From Rosellinia necatrix (Eukaryota; Ascomycota; Sordariomycetes; Xylariales; Xylariaceae): a DNA stretch of 64,000 nucleotides. The stretch's first letter is position 1; each line of letters begins with the position of its first letter. Where the stretch lies: the NCBI GenBank assembly GCA_021209875.1, contig JAGYVD010000010.1:868001-932000 (forward strand), given 5' to 3'. Positions 21,323 to 33,443 of the stretch are shown piece after piece. Below the pieces are notes generated by a model. The model searched no databases, was not told the DNA's origin, and saw nothing but the letters and a program-made list of their open reading frames with translations. The position numbers were made by a program, and so were the translations under genes.

Positions 21323-22846
21323 ATGGCTGGCCGCTCTAATACCCCTGGCGGCAACGGCCAGGATGACTATGGAGAAGAATGGGCCCGAGATTTGCGCATG
21401 CAATTCGAACAACTGTTAAGGTCTAAGCGCCTCCATGATTTTGAGCAATCTCGATCAAACCGATCGCGAATTCAATTGCCCACGCCCAGGGAACGAGCCT
21501 CGTCCTCAAACCTCCACGCCTCGTCTCCATCGCCATCCAGCAGACCATCCACTTCATACGGCCAAGGTCACGCATCCTCATCGACGCCACCGTCCTATTC
21601 CTCTCTACGCCATTTACCATTAATGCCTACCGCCCCTGCGCCGCACGACCAGCAATCTCATAAGTTTCGTAGCCTTCTTCTCGCGCTATCAGAAACGCCA
21701 ACCAAGTACGAGAATCCCGGATTATTAGATGAGGCGCTGCAGACAATACCCTTGGATCGGATCTATGGTGAGGCCGAAGAAGAAAGTCAAGTTTTGCAAG
21801 CCGAAGCCGAAAGTATGGGTGACGGCCGCAAGCCTGAATGGGGTTATCAAGATTGTGTTATCAAGGCGTTATTAAGGTTCGTGATCTCAAAGAAAACCAG
21901 TCCTTAATACCGCTGTCCAATGCGCAATTGTGCAGGAACGCTAACTCGCCCCTGTCATAGATGGTTTAAGCGATCTTTTTTCACATGGGTCAACAACCCG
22001 GCATGTTCTAATTGTATGTCGCCAACTGTTGCGAAGGGTATGACCCAACCTACTCAGGAAGAAAGCGCATGTGGCGCAATGAGAGTAGAACTATACGAGT
22101 GCTCGAACCCGGGATGTAGAGCCTATGAACGATTCCCGCGATATAGTGACGTCTGGCGTTTATTGCAAACAAGACGTGGCCGGTGTGGTGAATGGGCGAA
22201 TTGCTTTAGTATGTTATGCCGTGCCGTTGGCGGCCGTGTGCGTTGGGTATGGAACGCCGAGGACCACGTGTGGACCGAGGTTTATTCAGAGCATAAGCAG
22301 CAATGGATCCATGTCGATGCCTGCGAAGAAGCGTGGGACAACCCTCGACTCTACACCGACGGGTGGGGCAAGCAGATGTCATATTGCATTGCTTTCAGCA
22401 TAGATGGCGCGACAGATGTCACACGGCGATACGTACGCAAGACTGAGCATGCCCTCGAAAGAAACCGGTGTCCTGAAGCGGTAATGCTTCACATCATGCA
22501 AGAAGTTAAGAATCTCCGACGAAGCAATCTCAGCAAAGAAGAGCGATTTAGGTTAGAAAAAGAGGATTCGAAAGAAGACCACGAACTAAGGTGCTACGTT
22601 GTTGCTTCCATCACGCAGGCCGTTACAAGAATGGTTCCGGGCTCTCCCTGCACATCGACCAGCAATCAACGGCGGCCAGGTGCTGGAGGCACTGGAAGCT
22701 CCTACAGCGCCGATGATCAGAAGTTGCCTGCTGAGCAACCCGCCCGACAGAGCGGCAACGCAGAGTGGGTTGCTGCCCGTGGAGAGCACGGGCGACGTAA
22801 CCAACCGCCTCACGACCCCAACGTTCGTCGCGATGGCCGCCCATGA
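21323..22846 (+). CDS. PNG1: Peptide:N-glycanase-like protein PNG1 (one intron)
   Basis: Cytosolic peptide:N-glycanase of the transglutaminase fold, which removes N-glycans from misfolded glycoproteins during ER-associated degradation. Exons are 21323-21876 and 21961-22846 (479 residues); the 84-nt intron splits Arg185 within ALLRWFK. The N-terminal 110 residues are polar and Ser-rich, with no PUB domain. Zinc ligands are C200/C203 (CSNC) and C232/C237 (CSNPGC). The catalytic triad is complete: C260 in [11 protein letters not shown]287 in [10 protein letters not shown] and D304 in [20 protein letters not shown] follows as in yeast Png1. The C-terminal tail after about 400 is Pro/Arg/Gln-rich and seems fungal-specific. 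From memory, Neurospora PNG1 has lost catalytic residues; this one keeps them and so may be active. Confidence 0.93.
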
Positions 22847-23898
22847 TACGATATCAACCGTCTATGATACCACGAAATATTTTTCTTGGTGCCCCACCAC
22901 GCACCTTATATATGCCTCTAACTTGAGGACTCATGAGCCTGAGTTCAGTGGATGAAGCTAACGACCAGGTTACGACTCTGATCTTTTCTACTTATCTGCC
23001 TACCTACATACCTACCTACCATCCTCGAATCTCTCGTTCTCGTTTGTTTTATAGTCAAGCGCACGGGGCCGCTCGAAAATCCCGACACCGTGCCTAATTT
23101 GTACCTACTACGATATCTTCTTACTTTCGACGGCGTCCTGCCGTTCTCATTTGTCATGGCCAACAAGGCTATCTTATCACATCCGCCCGCTATATATATA
23201 TACGCATTGGACAAAATCAACGGCGTCATGGGGAAGGGGCCCCGGACGAGGCAGCATCATTACATATTTAGTATTTTCCTGGGGGCTTATTTTTTGGGGA
23301 ATATACGGATGGGATGGGAGAGGAGACGGATCTCTTCATCATCCCGGCGTTCCGGATCTCTGCATGGGCGGAAAAGACGGACAAGCTGATGACGTTCATG
23401 GGCGACGTCTACTGCTGGTGGGTGCGTGTGTTTTGCATATCGTGGTGTACCGCTACAAAAGGACTAGGGGGGGAAGGGGGGGGTGATTCCCGTGTATAAG
23501 CGAGCGGCAATTGGCCGTTGGCGGCTAGGAGGATGATATTCCTCAGATTATGTGTTAATTCATACATTTAATCTGTGTGCAGATGCATTGGACGATATTT
23601 ATCATCGTCGCCGGATACCAGAGATAGACCGGCATATTTAAATCCTGATTCTAGCAGCAACGTGCTCTTTTGCTTTCATATGCATTATGTGGTTATTTTA
23701 TTATTCTGTCCAACCTGAAACTCTTCCATGGGTGATTTTCGTAGGTATATCCGCAGGGGACGACGGGTGAAGGATACGAGGCATGGTTGAAGGCATCTGT
23801 GGTCGCACGACGCCCCTACGACGCAACACGCGCGCACGGTCCGATGGGTGACATAGAAATATCTCCAACAACGGAATTGGGAGGACCAGGCTCGTGGG

Positions 23899-23940
23899 GG
23901 AAGGGGAAGGGGAAAGGGAAAGGGAAAGGGAAAAGGGGGG
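23899..23940. repeat. (GGGAAA/GGGGAA)n purine run
   Basis: Seven or so G3-4A2-3 units in tandem, all purine on the plus strand. Confidence 0.85.
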
Positions 23941-24376
23941 GCACTTAGCTTATCTACAGGTAGTTCGCCAGATGCCTATTTGTATATATGAAGTGTAAAT
24001 GATGCAGTAGATAAGAGAAAGGGAACAGATTTATTCCCGTGTCTTGAGGCAGACGGGTAAGTTTGAGTGCCTGGGCTAAGTGAGTTAAGTACAGGTGAAT
24101 ACCAATGTTGCTCGGTTTCTTATCGCGCAAATTGTATGCATGCGTGGTGTACTGTACGAAATGTGCGTTACGTCCGTCCACCACAGGAGAGGAGGGGGGG
24201 TTGGCATTAGGTACTATGTGTATGTATGTATGTATGTATTGTATCGTCCGTCGTATAGGAATGAAACGCGCTTAGACGGGTGGTTTTTGGCGAGGACGAC
24301 GTTCGGCATTTCTCACCCATCTCTTCCCTAGGCAGCTTACCTACGGTATAATGCGCACCCTGGCATGGGTTACGTT

Positions 24377-24404
24377 CACTGTCACTGTCACTGTCACTGT
24401 CACT
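24377..24404. repeat. (CACTGT)n hexamer
   Basis: Four perfect CACTGT units plus a partial one, in spacer DNA. Confidence 0.85.
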
Positions 24405-24509
24405 ATCGCGAACTATATCCTATCTATTTGGGTTATACAGCGTAGATTATACTTGCCTTCGCTGATGATGAATGGTCCGTAAAAAGGCGGCGTCGGCGCT
24501 TGAGGTGTT

Positions 24510-24510
<1 letters not shown>

Positions 24511-24555
<45 letters not shown>
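24511..24555. repeat. (TG)n dinucleotide run
   Basis: About 20 TG units with one early interruption. Confidence 0.92.
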
Positions 24556-24557
<2 letters not shown>

Positions 24558-24627
24558 TTTGGCGGGGGTGCTTGCGTATGCTGTGCGCTGGTTCATATAT
24601 AAGTAACTATATATACCTTGCTTACAC

Positions 24628-24663
24628 ACATACATACATACATACATACATACATACATACAT
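24628..24663. repeat. (CATA)n tetramer run
   Basis: About nine CATA units. A second, TATG-type run follows at about 24707-24740. Confidence 0.9.
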
Positions 24664-25199
24664 CAATACGGCAAGGAAAGTTGAAAAGCTGCATGTATGT
24701 AGGTAGTATGTATGTATATATGTATGTATATATGAACGCATGTATGTACTTCTGCAGGCCTGTATGCTATGCTGATGCAAGGTGTGTCGGCCATGCCGCC
24801 AAAAAAAAAAAAAAAAGGCTGAAGGGGAGGAGGAGGAGAGTAGGGAAGAAGAAGAAAAAAGGGAGAAAAACAAAATAAAACAAATGTTACCATTGGTCCC
24901 GTGAGCTGTTTTCTTGCTCGGTCTGTCTGTGCGGATGGCTTGCGTCACCCCTGGTTCTGGACCTCCCCTCGTCTTGGGGATGAATGGCTGGCTCGGGGGG
25001 AAGGGGAATGGCTGATGTGGGCGACTTGCTGGGAAGCGACAGATCGGCCGTGTCTATGAAATCTAGACTTTTGATCTATGTGCTTAGGTTGAGAGGGGTT
25101 GGATATATAGGTCAATGGATAGACGGGTGAGTAAGTGCGTGAGTGTGTCGACCACGTACTATGTAGTGTATGTGTTCGTGTAAAATCAAAATCAAACAT

Positions 25200-25268
25200 G
25201 GCTGGCTGGCTGGCTGGCTGGTTGGCTGACTGGCTGGCTGGCTGGCTGGCCGGCCGGCTTGCTGGCTA
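25200..25268. repeat. (GGCT)n tetramer run
   Basis: About 16 GGCT units with a few single-base changes (GTT, GAC, CCGG). Confidence 0.9.
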
Positions 25269-27170
25269 GGTGGTCGGCCACGCGGCTGTCGTGATGCCAA
25301 GCCCGACACTTGGAACAATCGGTATGGTTTCGCGATCTGGTATTGTCAATTGCATTCTACGAAATCAAAAGGACAGGATAGCGGGGCAGGCGTAACTAAA
25401 AGGAGATTATATAAGGAGTCCCGCTTGCTTCTGCGTTGCACCACGTCTGTCTACCTATACCGAGGTGTCAACTTGGTCGCCTGCGCAGGCTCATACCTGA
25501 AGTGAGCAACGACCTACCTGGCCTATCTATTCGTAGCAGGTGCGTGTGGCGCTGTTCGGTGTCACAAGGAAATGAGAAAATGCTACATGTCTTACGGGTA
25601 AGCCCTTCCTTTCACGGGCCGACTACTGTTGGGTGACACACTCCTAATACGGAATAAACACGAAATACAATGGAAGGAACGATATAGAGACGCATACACG
25701 TTGCGTACCTAGTCTGATGAACAAACTGAGCACCTTATGCCGTGGATCGATCTTTACGCGGCATTCATTCCTATTTACTAACCTGCGCAGTCCACACACA
25801 TGTTGTATTCTCTACATTTTGTTGGGTTTCTCTTTCCCCCCCTTTCCTTTTCCCCTTCCCCTCCCTGTGTCATTGCCCTTGTTCTTCCCTCATAGTCCTT
25901 GGGTCTATTTCCACCTACTAAGCCCTCTTCACCTCACTTCAACTTAGTGTATCTCTAACCAATACCTCATCTTTGACCCCCTTCTCTGGGAGGGTAAAGA
26001 TGACGCGGCAACGGGCACGGGAATTTCGTGTCGGGCTTTGCTCGCAGGTTTGAGGGGCTTATCTACTTTTTACACTGATTCATCCCTATTCATCCCCATT
26101 TATCCCCCAAGCCACGAGCCCATCCCTCGCCAGTTTCCCACTCTTACGAGCCGCCAGATTGCGTCACTTTACATACCGATATCTGATGTCGCGGGTATCC
26201 TTTTACGGGCCCCTGGAGGCTTCGGGGTGGCGGGATGGCAAGACGATGTCTCGGGCCTACTAACCTGTACGTAATGGCGAGGAGCGAGCTGATGTGGCAC
26301 AAGTAGTGTAGAACTGTCTAAGTGACGAGCAACAATTCTCTATCGCGAGTTCAATCGCACGCTCGGTGAAGTTGGGGCTGCGCTAGGGGTATGCAATGCT
26401 ATTGATAAATAGGTCCCCCCCCCGAATAGAACGCGCCCATGACCGCATGCGGCTGCTGACCAACGTCGGGTGAGGATGGTAAAATAGTCCTTCATTCCTC
26501 GCACGTGGAAGGGCTTCCCCTCACTTCCTCGTAACGTATTGGATTCTGCGCCCTCCTATTATAGGGGGTGTCTTAGATGGCTTTGCCATCCACGTTGTTC
26601 TAGTGGGGGCCCAACCCATACATCTTAGGCTAACATAACTTCGAGTGGTGTTGGACTGAACAACTAATGCATCGATTTTTAAGTTTGCGAATTATTGTTA
26701 CATGTGTAGTTCGTAAGGTCAAATTCGCTAAGGGGTCGGGCGAGGAACACTGGGTCAGTATGATATGTCCTTATTATAGGGGCTTTAAGATCACACACAC
26801 CTCTTTGCGTCATCAACATAACAGTCCTCATCTTGTCTAGCACTAAACGACAATCTTGTTATTCGAAGCTTTTAGATTAGCGAGCGCTTTAATAGGTAGG
26901 CGTGTATGAGAATGCATACGACACTTATACCGTCGTCTTATCCCATAAATATCAATGGTTGAAAAAAACAATCAACAGCAGAAAGCAATATATTATGATG
27001 GCCGTTTGTCACATTTCCGCCTTCCATGGTGATTTTGACCTCATAGCTATTTCCTAAATCATTTCGGAATCCAACCTATGTAACACGTTGCATGGTATCC
27101 GAAGCAATAGAGTTATACCTCTCGCAAAATAAAATTTCCTGATTATGCAGGGTGATTTTATTCATGACGA

Positions 27171-30008
27171 TTAACGCTCAAATTCGCCTTCGCCAAAATA
27201 CCTATCAGGCAAGTCAACCTCAAACATTGGCCTTTCCACGAGAGCAACTTCTAATGGCTCAGGTGCTATCCCATTCAACGTGGGCTGCACAGAGTCCTCT
27301 CCCCGATGTAATTCCGCCCCGGCACCTAGAGGTACAATGCCTAGAATGGGCCGATATTTAAACGTGTGCCAAAAGGCAGGGCCCTGTCTTAATTGAGTCT
27401 CGTGGGGTGCCTTGCTCTGGGTACCTCGAAGGAGCGCTAATTCGCCCTGGGTCTCGTCATCCGACTCGCCGCTATCGCTATTCCCCGTAGCTTGACTTGT
27501 TTCGTCTTCGTCTATCGGATCGAGAATGGGCTCGTCAGTGGGCAGCTCTTCTGCCTCCTCCCCCTGAATATGGCGCAACACCCTCGTAGGACCCGCAGCA
27601 CCCGTTGCCATCTTATTACCAGCGCCGCTGTCCGGGCCACGTTTTCGTTTTCTTGCTTGTGCTGTTAACTCGCGCCCTGATTCCGCCTTGGTGGGGATTG
27701 GTTCCGCTAAATCTTGTTTTGTATCTATCATGAAAAGATATGTGTTCCCGTATAGCCATACTCTGTCACCCGACCAAAGCGCTCCCTTGACTAGATCCCG
27801 AATGTCTCGGAATTCCGGGGGGAATCTGGAAATAGGATTGCGCCTGGACCATGAGGTCAGAGATCCAATGGTCGGGTGTACGAGGACGATCTGTGGCTTG
27901 GAAGTAACGGCGAGTAAAGTATAATCATCTATCTCATTGTTCTCCACTGTTGCAGTCTTGGAAGGGATATGGCTAGAGAATGATAAAACGGTGGGGGCAG
28001 CGTGAAGCCTTGGGATCAACGAAGCATTTGGATTTCGCCTCCACCGAACGCTTTCTTTTGTTCCTGCATCGTCTTCGTCGCTACCACTGTCCGAGGAGCT
28101 ATCATCGGAAGCCGCGTCGTCATTGACGCCGTTGGTGCCATTTTTCTGGCCTTGTAGCTTCGGAGGCTGTTGGCTAAGAACCCAGGTGTCGATGTAGCCC
28201 GCTAGATCTGCAATTGCCAACATTCGGCTGTCCGGAGAGAAGACTGCCTGTGTGATTGTCCTATCGTAATTACCGAGACCACTCATACCGTTGTGTTTTG
28301 GTATCTGACGTCTGATGCGTTGTAATCGAATGGACTTTGGGTGTATCATAGGTTTTTCCGACGCAGTAGCGGGCTGTTTAATGCGCAAAAGCGACACGAC
28401 CCCTCCACCTTGTACGAGACACACCCACTGGCTATCTGGAGATATTAGGATTCGCGTGGCGCCAAGATTTGTGATTCTTTCCTCCAACTCGACTTTCGAT
28501 ATCTTGAGCTCATCCCACCAAACACCATCGCGGGGCCGTAGGTGGAATGCTTTGATGTCGGATGTGGTCGAGACTACAATCAGAGACCCATCATCACTGA
28601 TGGATGCTGATGTGATGTTTGCTTCGCCTTTTATTAAGACACGTGCGAGAAGTTTCCGATTTTTAGCCACGTCATGGCTCCGATCTGTCTGGTCTGTTAG
28701 GTCTTTCAACGAGTTTGGAATTCGCCAAATGGACACTTCTCGATCCCACCAACTGATAATTAGTCGGCTCTTGTATGCACTTTGCAACGGCGGATCTTGA
28801 GGCAATGAGGATAGAGTTCGATGGTTCTCTATCCCGGCCTTTTGGAGGGGCATCACAATAGGAGTGGCATCGGGTCCTGGATCTTGATTAGCGTCATCTC
28901 CTGTTAGTGTCAAAGGCAGAGTCACGCACCTCCTGAAACCACAACACTCATACCCTGGCCTTCAAATGAGGCCATCGTCTTGACATCATGCTGATGAAAT
29001 CTCCTGTGAAATACCTTCGCCCATCTTGACCCAGATCCGGCGGTTTTTCTGTAGACGGCGGTTCGACGATCCATGCCTCCGGTCACTATGGTAGAACCAT
29101 CGGCACTCGTGGCGAGAGAAAGGACATCAGAACCATGCGCTTTGAGCCTCTGAGCTTGTGTGTATGTGCTTCCGTCCCATATGCGGAGCTCCCCGGTAGA
29201 ATCACCGGAGACAATGTCTCCCCCGTCCAAGCATTTTACACACCACGCGATGATCTCCTTGGCGCCACTAGCAAGATCCGAGCCCAATGTCATTTTGGCG
29301 AGTGTCGTGCCGTTTCGCATATCGTACACAAGGATGCAGCTCTGGGAAGTGCCGACCACTACGGTATTACGATTTTTAAACGCGATGCTAACCATTTTGG
29401 TCTTCTTTGAGGAGGCCCGCGCGAGAACACGATCGTAACGGAGTTCGCCGTCATCAATATCGTACAAGACTAGGCTCCCATCCATGGTACCAGCCACCAG
29501 TTTCTTCCCAGTGCGGTAGATTTTGGTCTTGGCCTTGTCGCCACCCTTCCCTGGGATCACGAATGGCTGGACGCCTAGACACCATATGTCACCATGAGTG
29601 CCGCCCGACTGGTGTTTGGGCCGGCCTTTCTCAAGGTCCCATTCGGTGACGGTACTTGAGTAGCCGAAGCTGAACAGTCTCAGACGACCGGGGATGTTTT
29701 TGCCATCGTAAATTTCCTGCTCAGGCTCTGTCACCCAGACCAACCCATCTATTCTCGATTAGTCAAGCGCGAATGGGCCGGGGCGGGAGGAAGGGTAGCT
29801 TACCGACTGTGCGGTCCTTTCCTCCGTGTATGATGGTTTCTTGATGCCACGACCCGCCGAGAGGGCTCCAAATCTCAATGTCGCCTGAAGCACGGCCAAT
29901 GGCTAGGCGAACAGGGCCGGACTTTTTGGAGGCGACTGATTGCGAAAAGGCGACACAGTTGATAGGCGCTGGGTTGTAAGGCACGTATCTTATGCGATGG
30001 ATATCCAT
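27171..30008 (-). CDS. UTP4: Utp4/cirhin, SSU processome WD40 protein (two introns)
   Basis: Component of the t-UTP/UtpA subcomplex of the small-subunit processome in the nucleolus, needed for pre-18S rRNA processing. Exons are 30008-29804, 29748-28930 and 28876-27171 (909 residues), with introns of 55 and 53 nt. The N-terminus MDIHRIRYVPYNPAPINCVA and the following LAIGRASGDIEIWSP, FSFGYSSTVTEWDLEKGRP and GTHGDIWCL are typical Utp4 WD40 blades. More blades follow across exons 2 and 3 (VVSGDSTGELRIWDG, TIVTGGMDRRTAVYR). The second junction rebuilds VVSGGPDATPIVMPL, matching the family; the alternative AG would leave a 29-nt intron and was rejected. An acidic Asp/Ser patch lies at 594-612 and a basic RKRKRG motif near 750. 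It is longer than yeast Utp4 (776), mainly through the acidic linker and C-terminus. Confidence 0.93.
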
Positions 30009-31194
30009 TTTCGCAACTAGACAGGGCGCGCTGCCACCTCGGAGGGCGGTTCGTTATCGGAAAAGCGTGCTGATCCCTCCCCCGACCATCGATAAGCTCA
30101 ATGGATTCAATTCAGAAAGATGCTGGATGTCGGTGGTATGCAGCGTGCTTAATGATGTGTTTGCAGCCAGACTCAGGTCGAAGTGAGCGCGACTTCAAAG
30201 CGGCAACTTTTTTTTAATTCTGCCAGCGGAATGAGAGCTGGAAGTCCCTGCGTCCCCACTGCCCCATCCAACCCACCCTCACCGCCTTCTTGAAATAGCT
30301 TAGTTTGCATGAGACCCACACCGTCCGTTTAGCCCATGGTAGTATTTCCCTAGCTTCGTCTCTTCTCACTCATTCTCTTTTTCACATAGTCAATTTCAGG
30401 CAGGGCAACGTTGAGGCTCATAATCTCAGCGGCTGCTTCATGATTGAAACGTATAACTTATTCATTATTCAATTCGTTGATAGGAGCCGTGACGGCCCGC
30501 ATACAGGAAATCCAATTAATTATCACCGTCGCACTGCACGACCTAATTACTAGTGTTTTTTATTTATAATGCACAAGACCGAACACGCCCCTCGAGCAAA
30601 GCCACCAAATCAAAGCTGCCCAGAACTAGATCCTGTTCATAGGTAGTTCTGCGCCTGTGTTATCGGCCCCAGCTTCGACCAAGGGCGATTAAGTCGACGG
30701 AGTTAGATATTTATGTGTGAAAATTCTATATCTTCCCTTTCAAAGACGCCATCACAACCGATTATTTTTGGCCATCTGCCAACTAGTGTCGAGGGCACTT
30801 GCAACAAAAACCTGTGACCTGGTCGAACCTTTGCGCTCGTGCGACTATGTCCACAACATTCATGGTTTAATTTAAATGCCTGCAACGGTATGTAGGGCTG
30901 AAAACCAACTGCATCATCATACATACCTAGTAATGGTTGTTCTTGGCACTCCTGCAGTCTGCAGCCTACAGCAGAGATGCCAGATAAGACCATATTCTGC
31001 CCCCCAACACTACTCACACCTCACAGCCTCAAAGCCTTTCGCAGTAGTAACTGCCTGTCCTGTTTTGACTCTGGTCGTAATATGGGTACTATTTTAATCC
31101 AGAAGAGAGTAGATTTCTCCAATTCCGGCCTCTTTCTGCCCCTTCCCTTTTTCTTCGGGTTGAGTTCTATGGTCACCCCACGACCACCACCACG
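30009..31194. other. Spacer upstream of UTP4, no gene seen
   Basis: Contains the UTP4 promoter and leader on the minus strand next to 30009. Beyond that I see no gene. Confidence 0.55.
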
Positions 31195-31964
31195 ATGGCG
31201 AACTCAAGGCCACTTACTACAACCTTTATTGGCAATAACGGCATTAACTAATGGGTCCAGTTCGGCGTCGGCGCTGATACCTCGATGCCCTGTTACCCAA
31301 GCAGTTGTCAACCATTTGAGGCATATTATTACTCTCTTGGCCTTTGTTTGTCAAATTATACTTCTGCTTGTTTCGCCTATAATTCCATATCAACTAGAAC
31401 CGCATGGGAAACCCAGGTTACATGCTGCCCAAGGTAGGCCCGTCCAAGAAACGTCCAGAAACAAGTACTCGTTCCATTTCTCGCTCGACCCTAGGGGGCC
31501 GGGGGTTGGTGACAGGGATTAGTGCCGCGACGACAGTAGTAGTTCGGGTAGACGCCTGGGTCCAAGCATACGAGCCCGTCATATATTTAGTGCAAGGCGA
31601 TATCCAAGTGCGTTTTCGCCTACAAGCGACCTATCGATTGCCAGCCTTGGTATCTCGAGTTTGAAAGACACGGTCGCAGCAGCGGGTAGCGCGCAAGCAT
31701 AGCTAAAGCGACCGGACCTGCTATAACAGGACGTGGCGATGATATAAAGGCTACACGGGACCTGAGCACGGGTGCTCAGGTGCTGCGGTGGGAATTAGTG
31801 TTGGTAGTGGTCTAGCCGTAGTTCTAATAATACCCGGACTGGCGATCCTTGTCATGCGTCGACGTCGGGGACGGTCGAGGGGTCACAAACTTGCGGCACA
31901 AGAATTACTAACAGACGCCGACTCCAAACTTGAGCAAAGCTCTCCTTATAACCAAGGGGTGTAA
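31195..31964 (+). pseudogene. Decayed gene for a Cys-rich single-pass membrane protein
   Basis: Fragments of one protein appear in order on the plus strand but in broken frames. ATG at 31195 opens MANSRPLTTTF, then a TAA at 31249. The same frame continues with a Cys-rich segment (CYPSSCQPFEAYYYSLG, SACFAYNS, WETQVTCCP) up to AAG|GTAGGC at 31434, a plausible donor. Another frame holds VVVRVDAWVQAYEPVIY and GDIQVRFRLQAT (31524-31664). After several stops, 31776-31961 encodes a membrane segment (GISVGSGLAVVLIIPGLAIL) followed by RRRRGR and a polar tail. Just before it, DLSTGA lies one frame off, indicating a frameshift near 31775. The order LTTTF, CCP ectodomain, membrane segment, basic stop-transfer resembles a family common in filamentous fungi (recalled, not searched). 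Function of the family is unknown to me. Confidence 0.55.
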
Positions 31965-33215
31965 CAGCAGCAGCAGTAACAACGGATAGGTCCCTCGGAA
32001 TTGAGTAATGAGAGGCGACATGAACTATAGGCGAGGAGGAAAGGATTTCACAACGATCTACTTGATATACCAAGATACAGGGCTCGGTTTTGGTCCTTGT
32101 ATTCCGTAAGCTCACATGTTGTAATTAGTAGCTTCGATATTTCAAGCTATGCTAACAATATTATTCAAAATTGGGTTTATTCCACTTCGTGGAAGAGAAA
32201 AGGCATGTCATTAAAATTAACCTGGGCGCGGAGACACGTCAAAACGACACGAAGCCCAACAGCAAAGAATAGTAGACAGCGTCTAATATAAATATCATGT
32301 ACAAGCCCTTCCAAAAAGCTTTTACATCAGGCAGATAACAGCATGCCCAACCATACTCAGAACAAGTAATAAATTAGAAAACGGATGAGTTTCGTCTCAA
32401 TTTGCGGCAACATGTCAGAAGCGAGTCGTTCGATTAGCTTTGTCGCATCCGGGTGTCCCAGTTAATTAATTCTCGCCTTGCAGAGCAGCAACGTTTGATA
32501 GAATGGTTTATCACTAGCACCAACCACCAAACTCTAACGGTTGCATACGAATATACCAAGTTATTAAATATAAGCACTGGAAAGATGATACAACGCCATT
32601 AAGTAAATAGCGGGGGATCCCACGGAGTGTGCAGCTGGGGTAGCGCCGTGCTATTTTAGGAAATTACTTTGTCGCTCAGATCAAGCGCAAGGATTAAGCT
32701 TTAGGATGACATTAGTATGTGTATAGATGGATGGGTGTAATTATGGCGTGCATTATAGTTATACATAGTAGCATCCATGGCTGGTCCGATCAACGGTCCA
32801 AAACATATCCAGGCCAATGATGATTGGGACGTGAGATGCCGGGCCAAAAATTTGTAGAATCTGGCAATTTAAGACGCCCCTGCTCATCATAAGAGATACA
32901 TAGCATACAGCGATGTGCACTTCGAGGGATCAGCTTAGATCTGTTTATAGGAATTCGATCATCATAATGCTGGTTTAGTATAACATAAGCTTACCTCCCA
33001 TACCATTTTCGTCTAATTCAAACCAAACCATTCAGAAAGCCGGCAAATTAGCAGGATCCATAGTGAGGCCATCACAATATTTGACAAAAACACACGATCC
33101 AACGGTCATGGACTCGGAAGGTTTAAAGGGTACCATGCCGCCCAATTATTACTCGACTCTTGGCTTCGATTTGCGAAGAACCTTAGCCCTTCTACCACGC
33201 CGCTAACCTCCAAAG
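31965..33215. other. AT-rich spacer, no gene seen
   Basis: AT-rich DNA with no ORF above about 65 codons. Nothing recognisable. Confidence 0.55.
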
Positions 33216-33443
33216 ATGCCCGAATCTTCAACAGCGCCCAGGCGCACCTCGGTGAGCTCCCTAGTAAGCGCAAACACCCTTGTCGAAGAAGAACACCGCG
33301 CCCCGGAGCCTACGCCTATCCCTCGCAGAACTCACAAGCGGAGCAAAACCAGCGAGAACATTGCGAAGTTCGGAAAGCGCATGTCCTGGTCCGCTGTCGA
33401 CCGAGACACGCTTGCGAAAGTATTCAGCACATTCCCCTGCTAG
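33216..33443 (+). CDS. Small basic protein, 75 aa (tentative)
   Basis: The ORF encodes 75 residues from the ATG in CAAAGATGCCC. The product is Ser/Thr/Arg/Lys-rich: TAPRRTSVSSLVSANTLVEE, then PIPRRTHKRSKTSENIAKFG, then a short helical end DRDTLAKVF. It has no signal peptide or membrane segment. RRTS and KRSKTS look like basophilic kinase sites. Composition is protein-like and not repeat-driven, but the ORF is short and I recognise no family. It could also be an exon of a larger gene. Confidence 0.42.
   Translation: MPESSTAPRRTSVSSLVSANTLVEEEHRAPEPTPIPRRTHKRSKTSENIAKFGKRMSWSAVDRDTLAKVFSTFPC

Larger units (their letters stand above)
22847..27170. other. 4.3-kb microsatellite-rich spacer
   Basis: No supportable gene. 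PNG1 and UTP4 converge here. It holds at least five simple-sequence arrays between 23.9 and 25.3 kb, listed separately, a poly-A run at 24799-24814, and otherwise unremarkable DNA. ORFs under 110 codons are made by the repeats. Confidence 0.6.

Noticed and set aside
28901..28929. 29-nt version of UTP4 intron 2 ending at CTAACAG
   Set aside because: Too short for a fungal intron. The next AG (intron 28877-28929, 53 nt) uses CTAAC as branch site and restores the family sequence.
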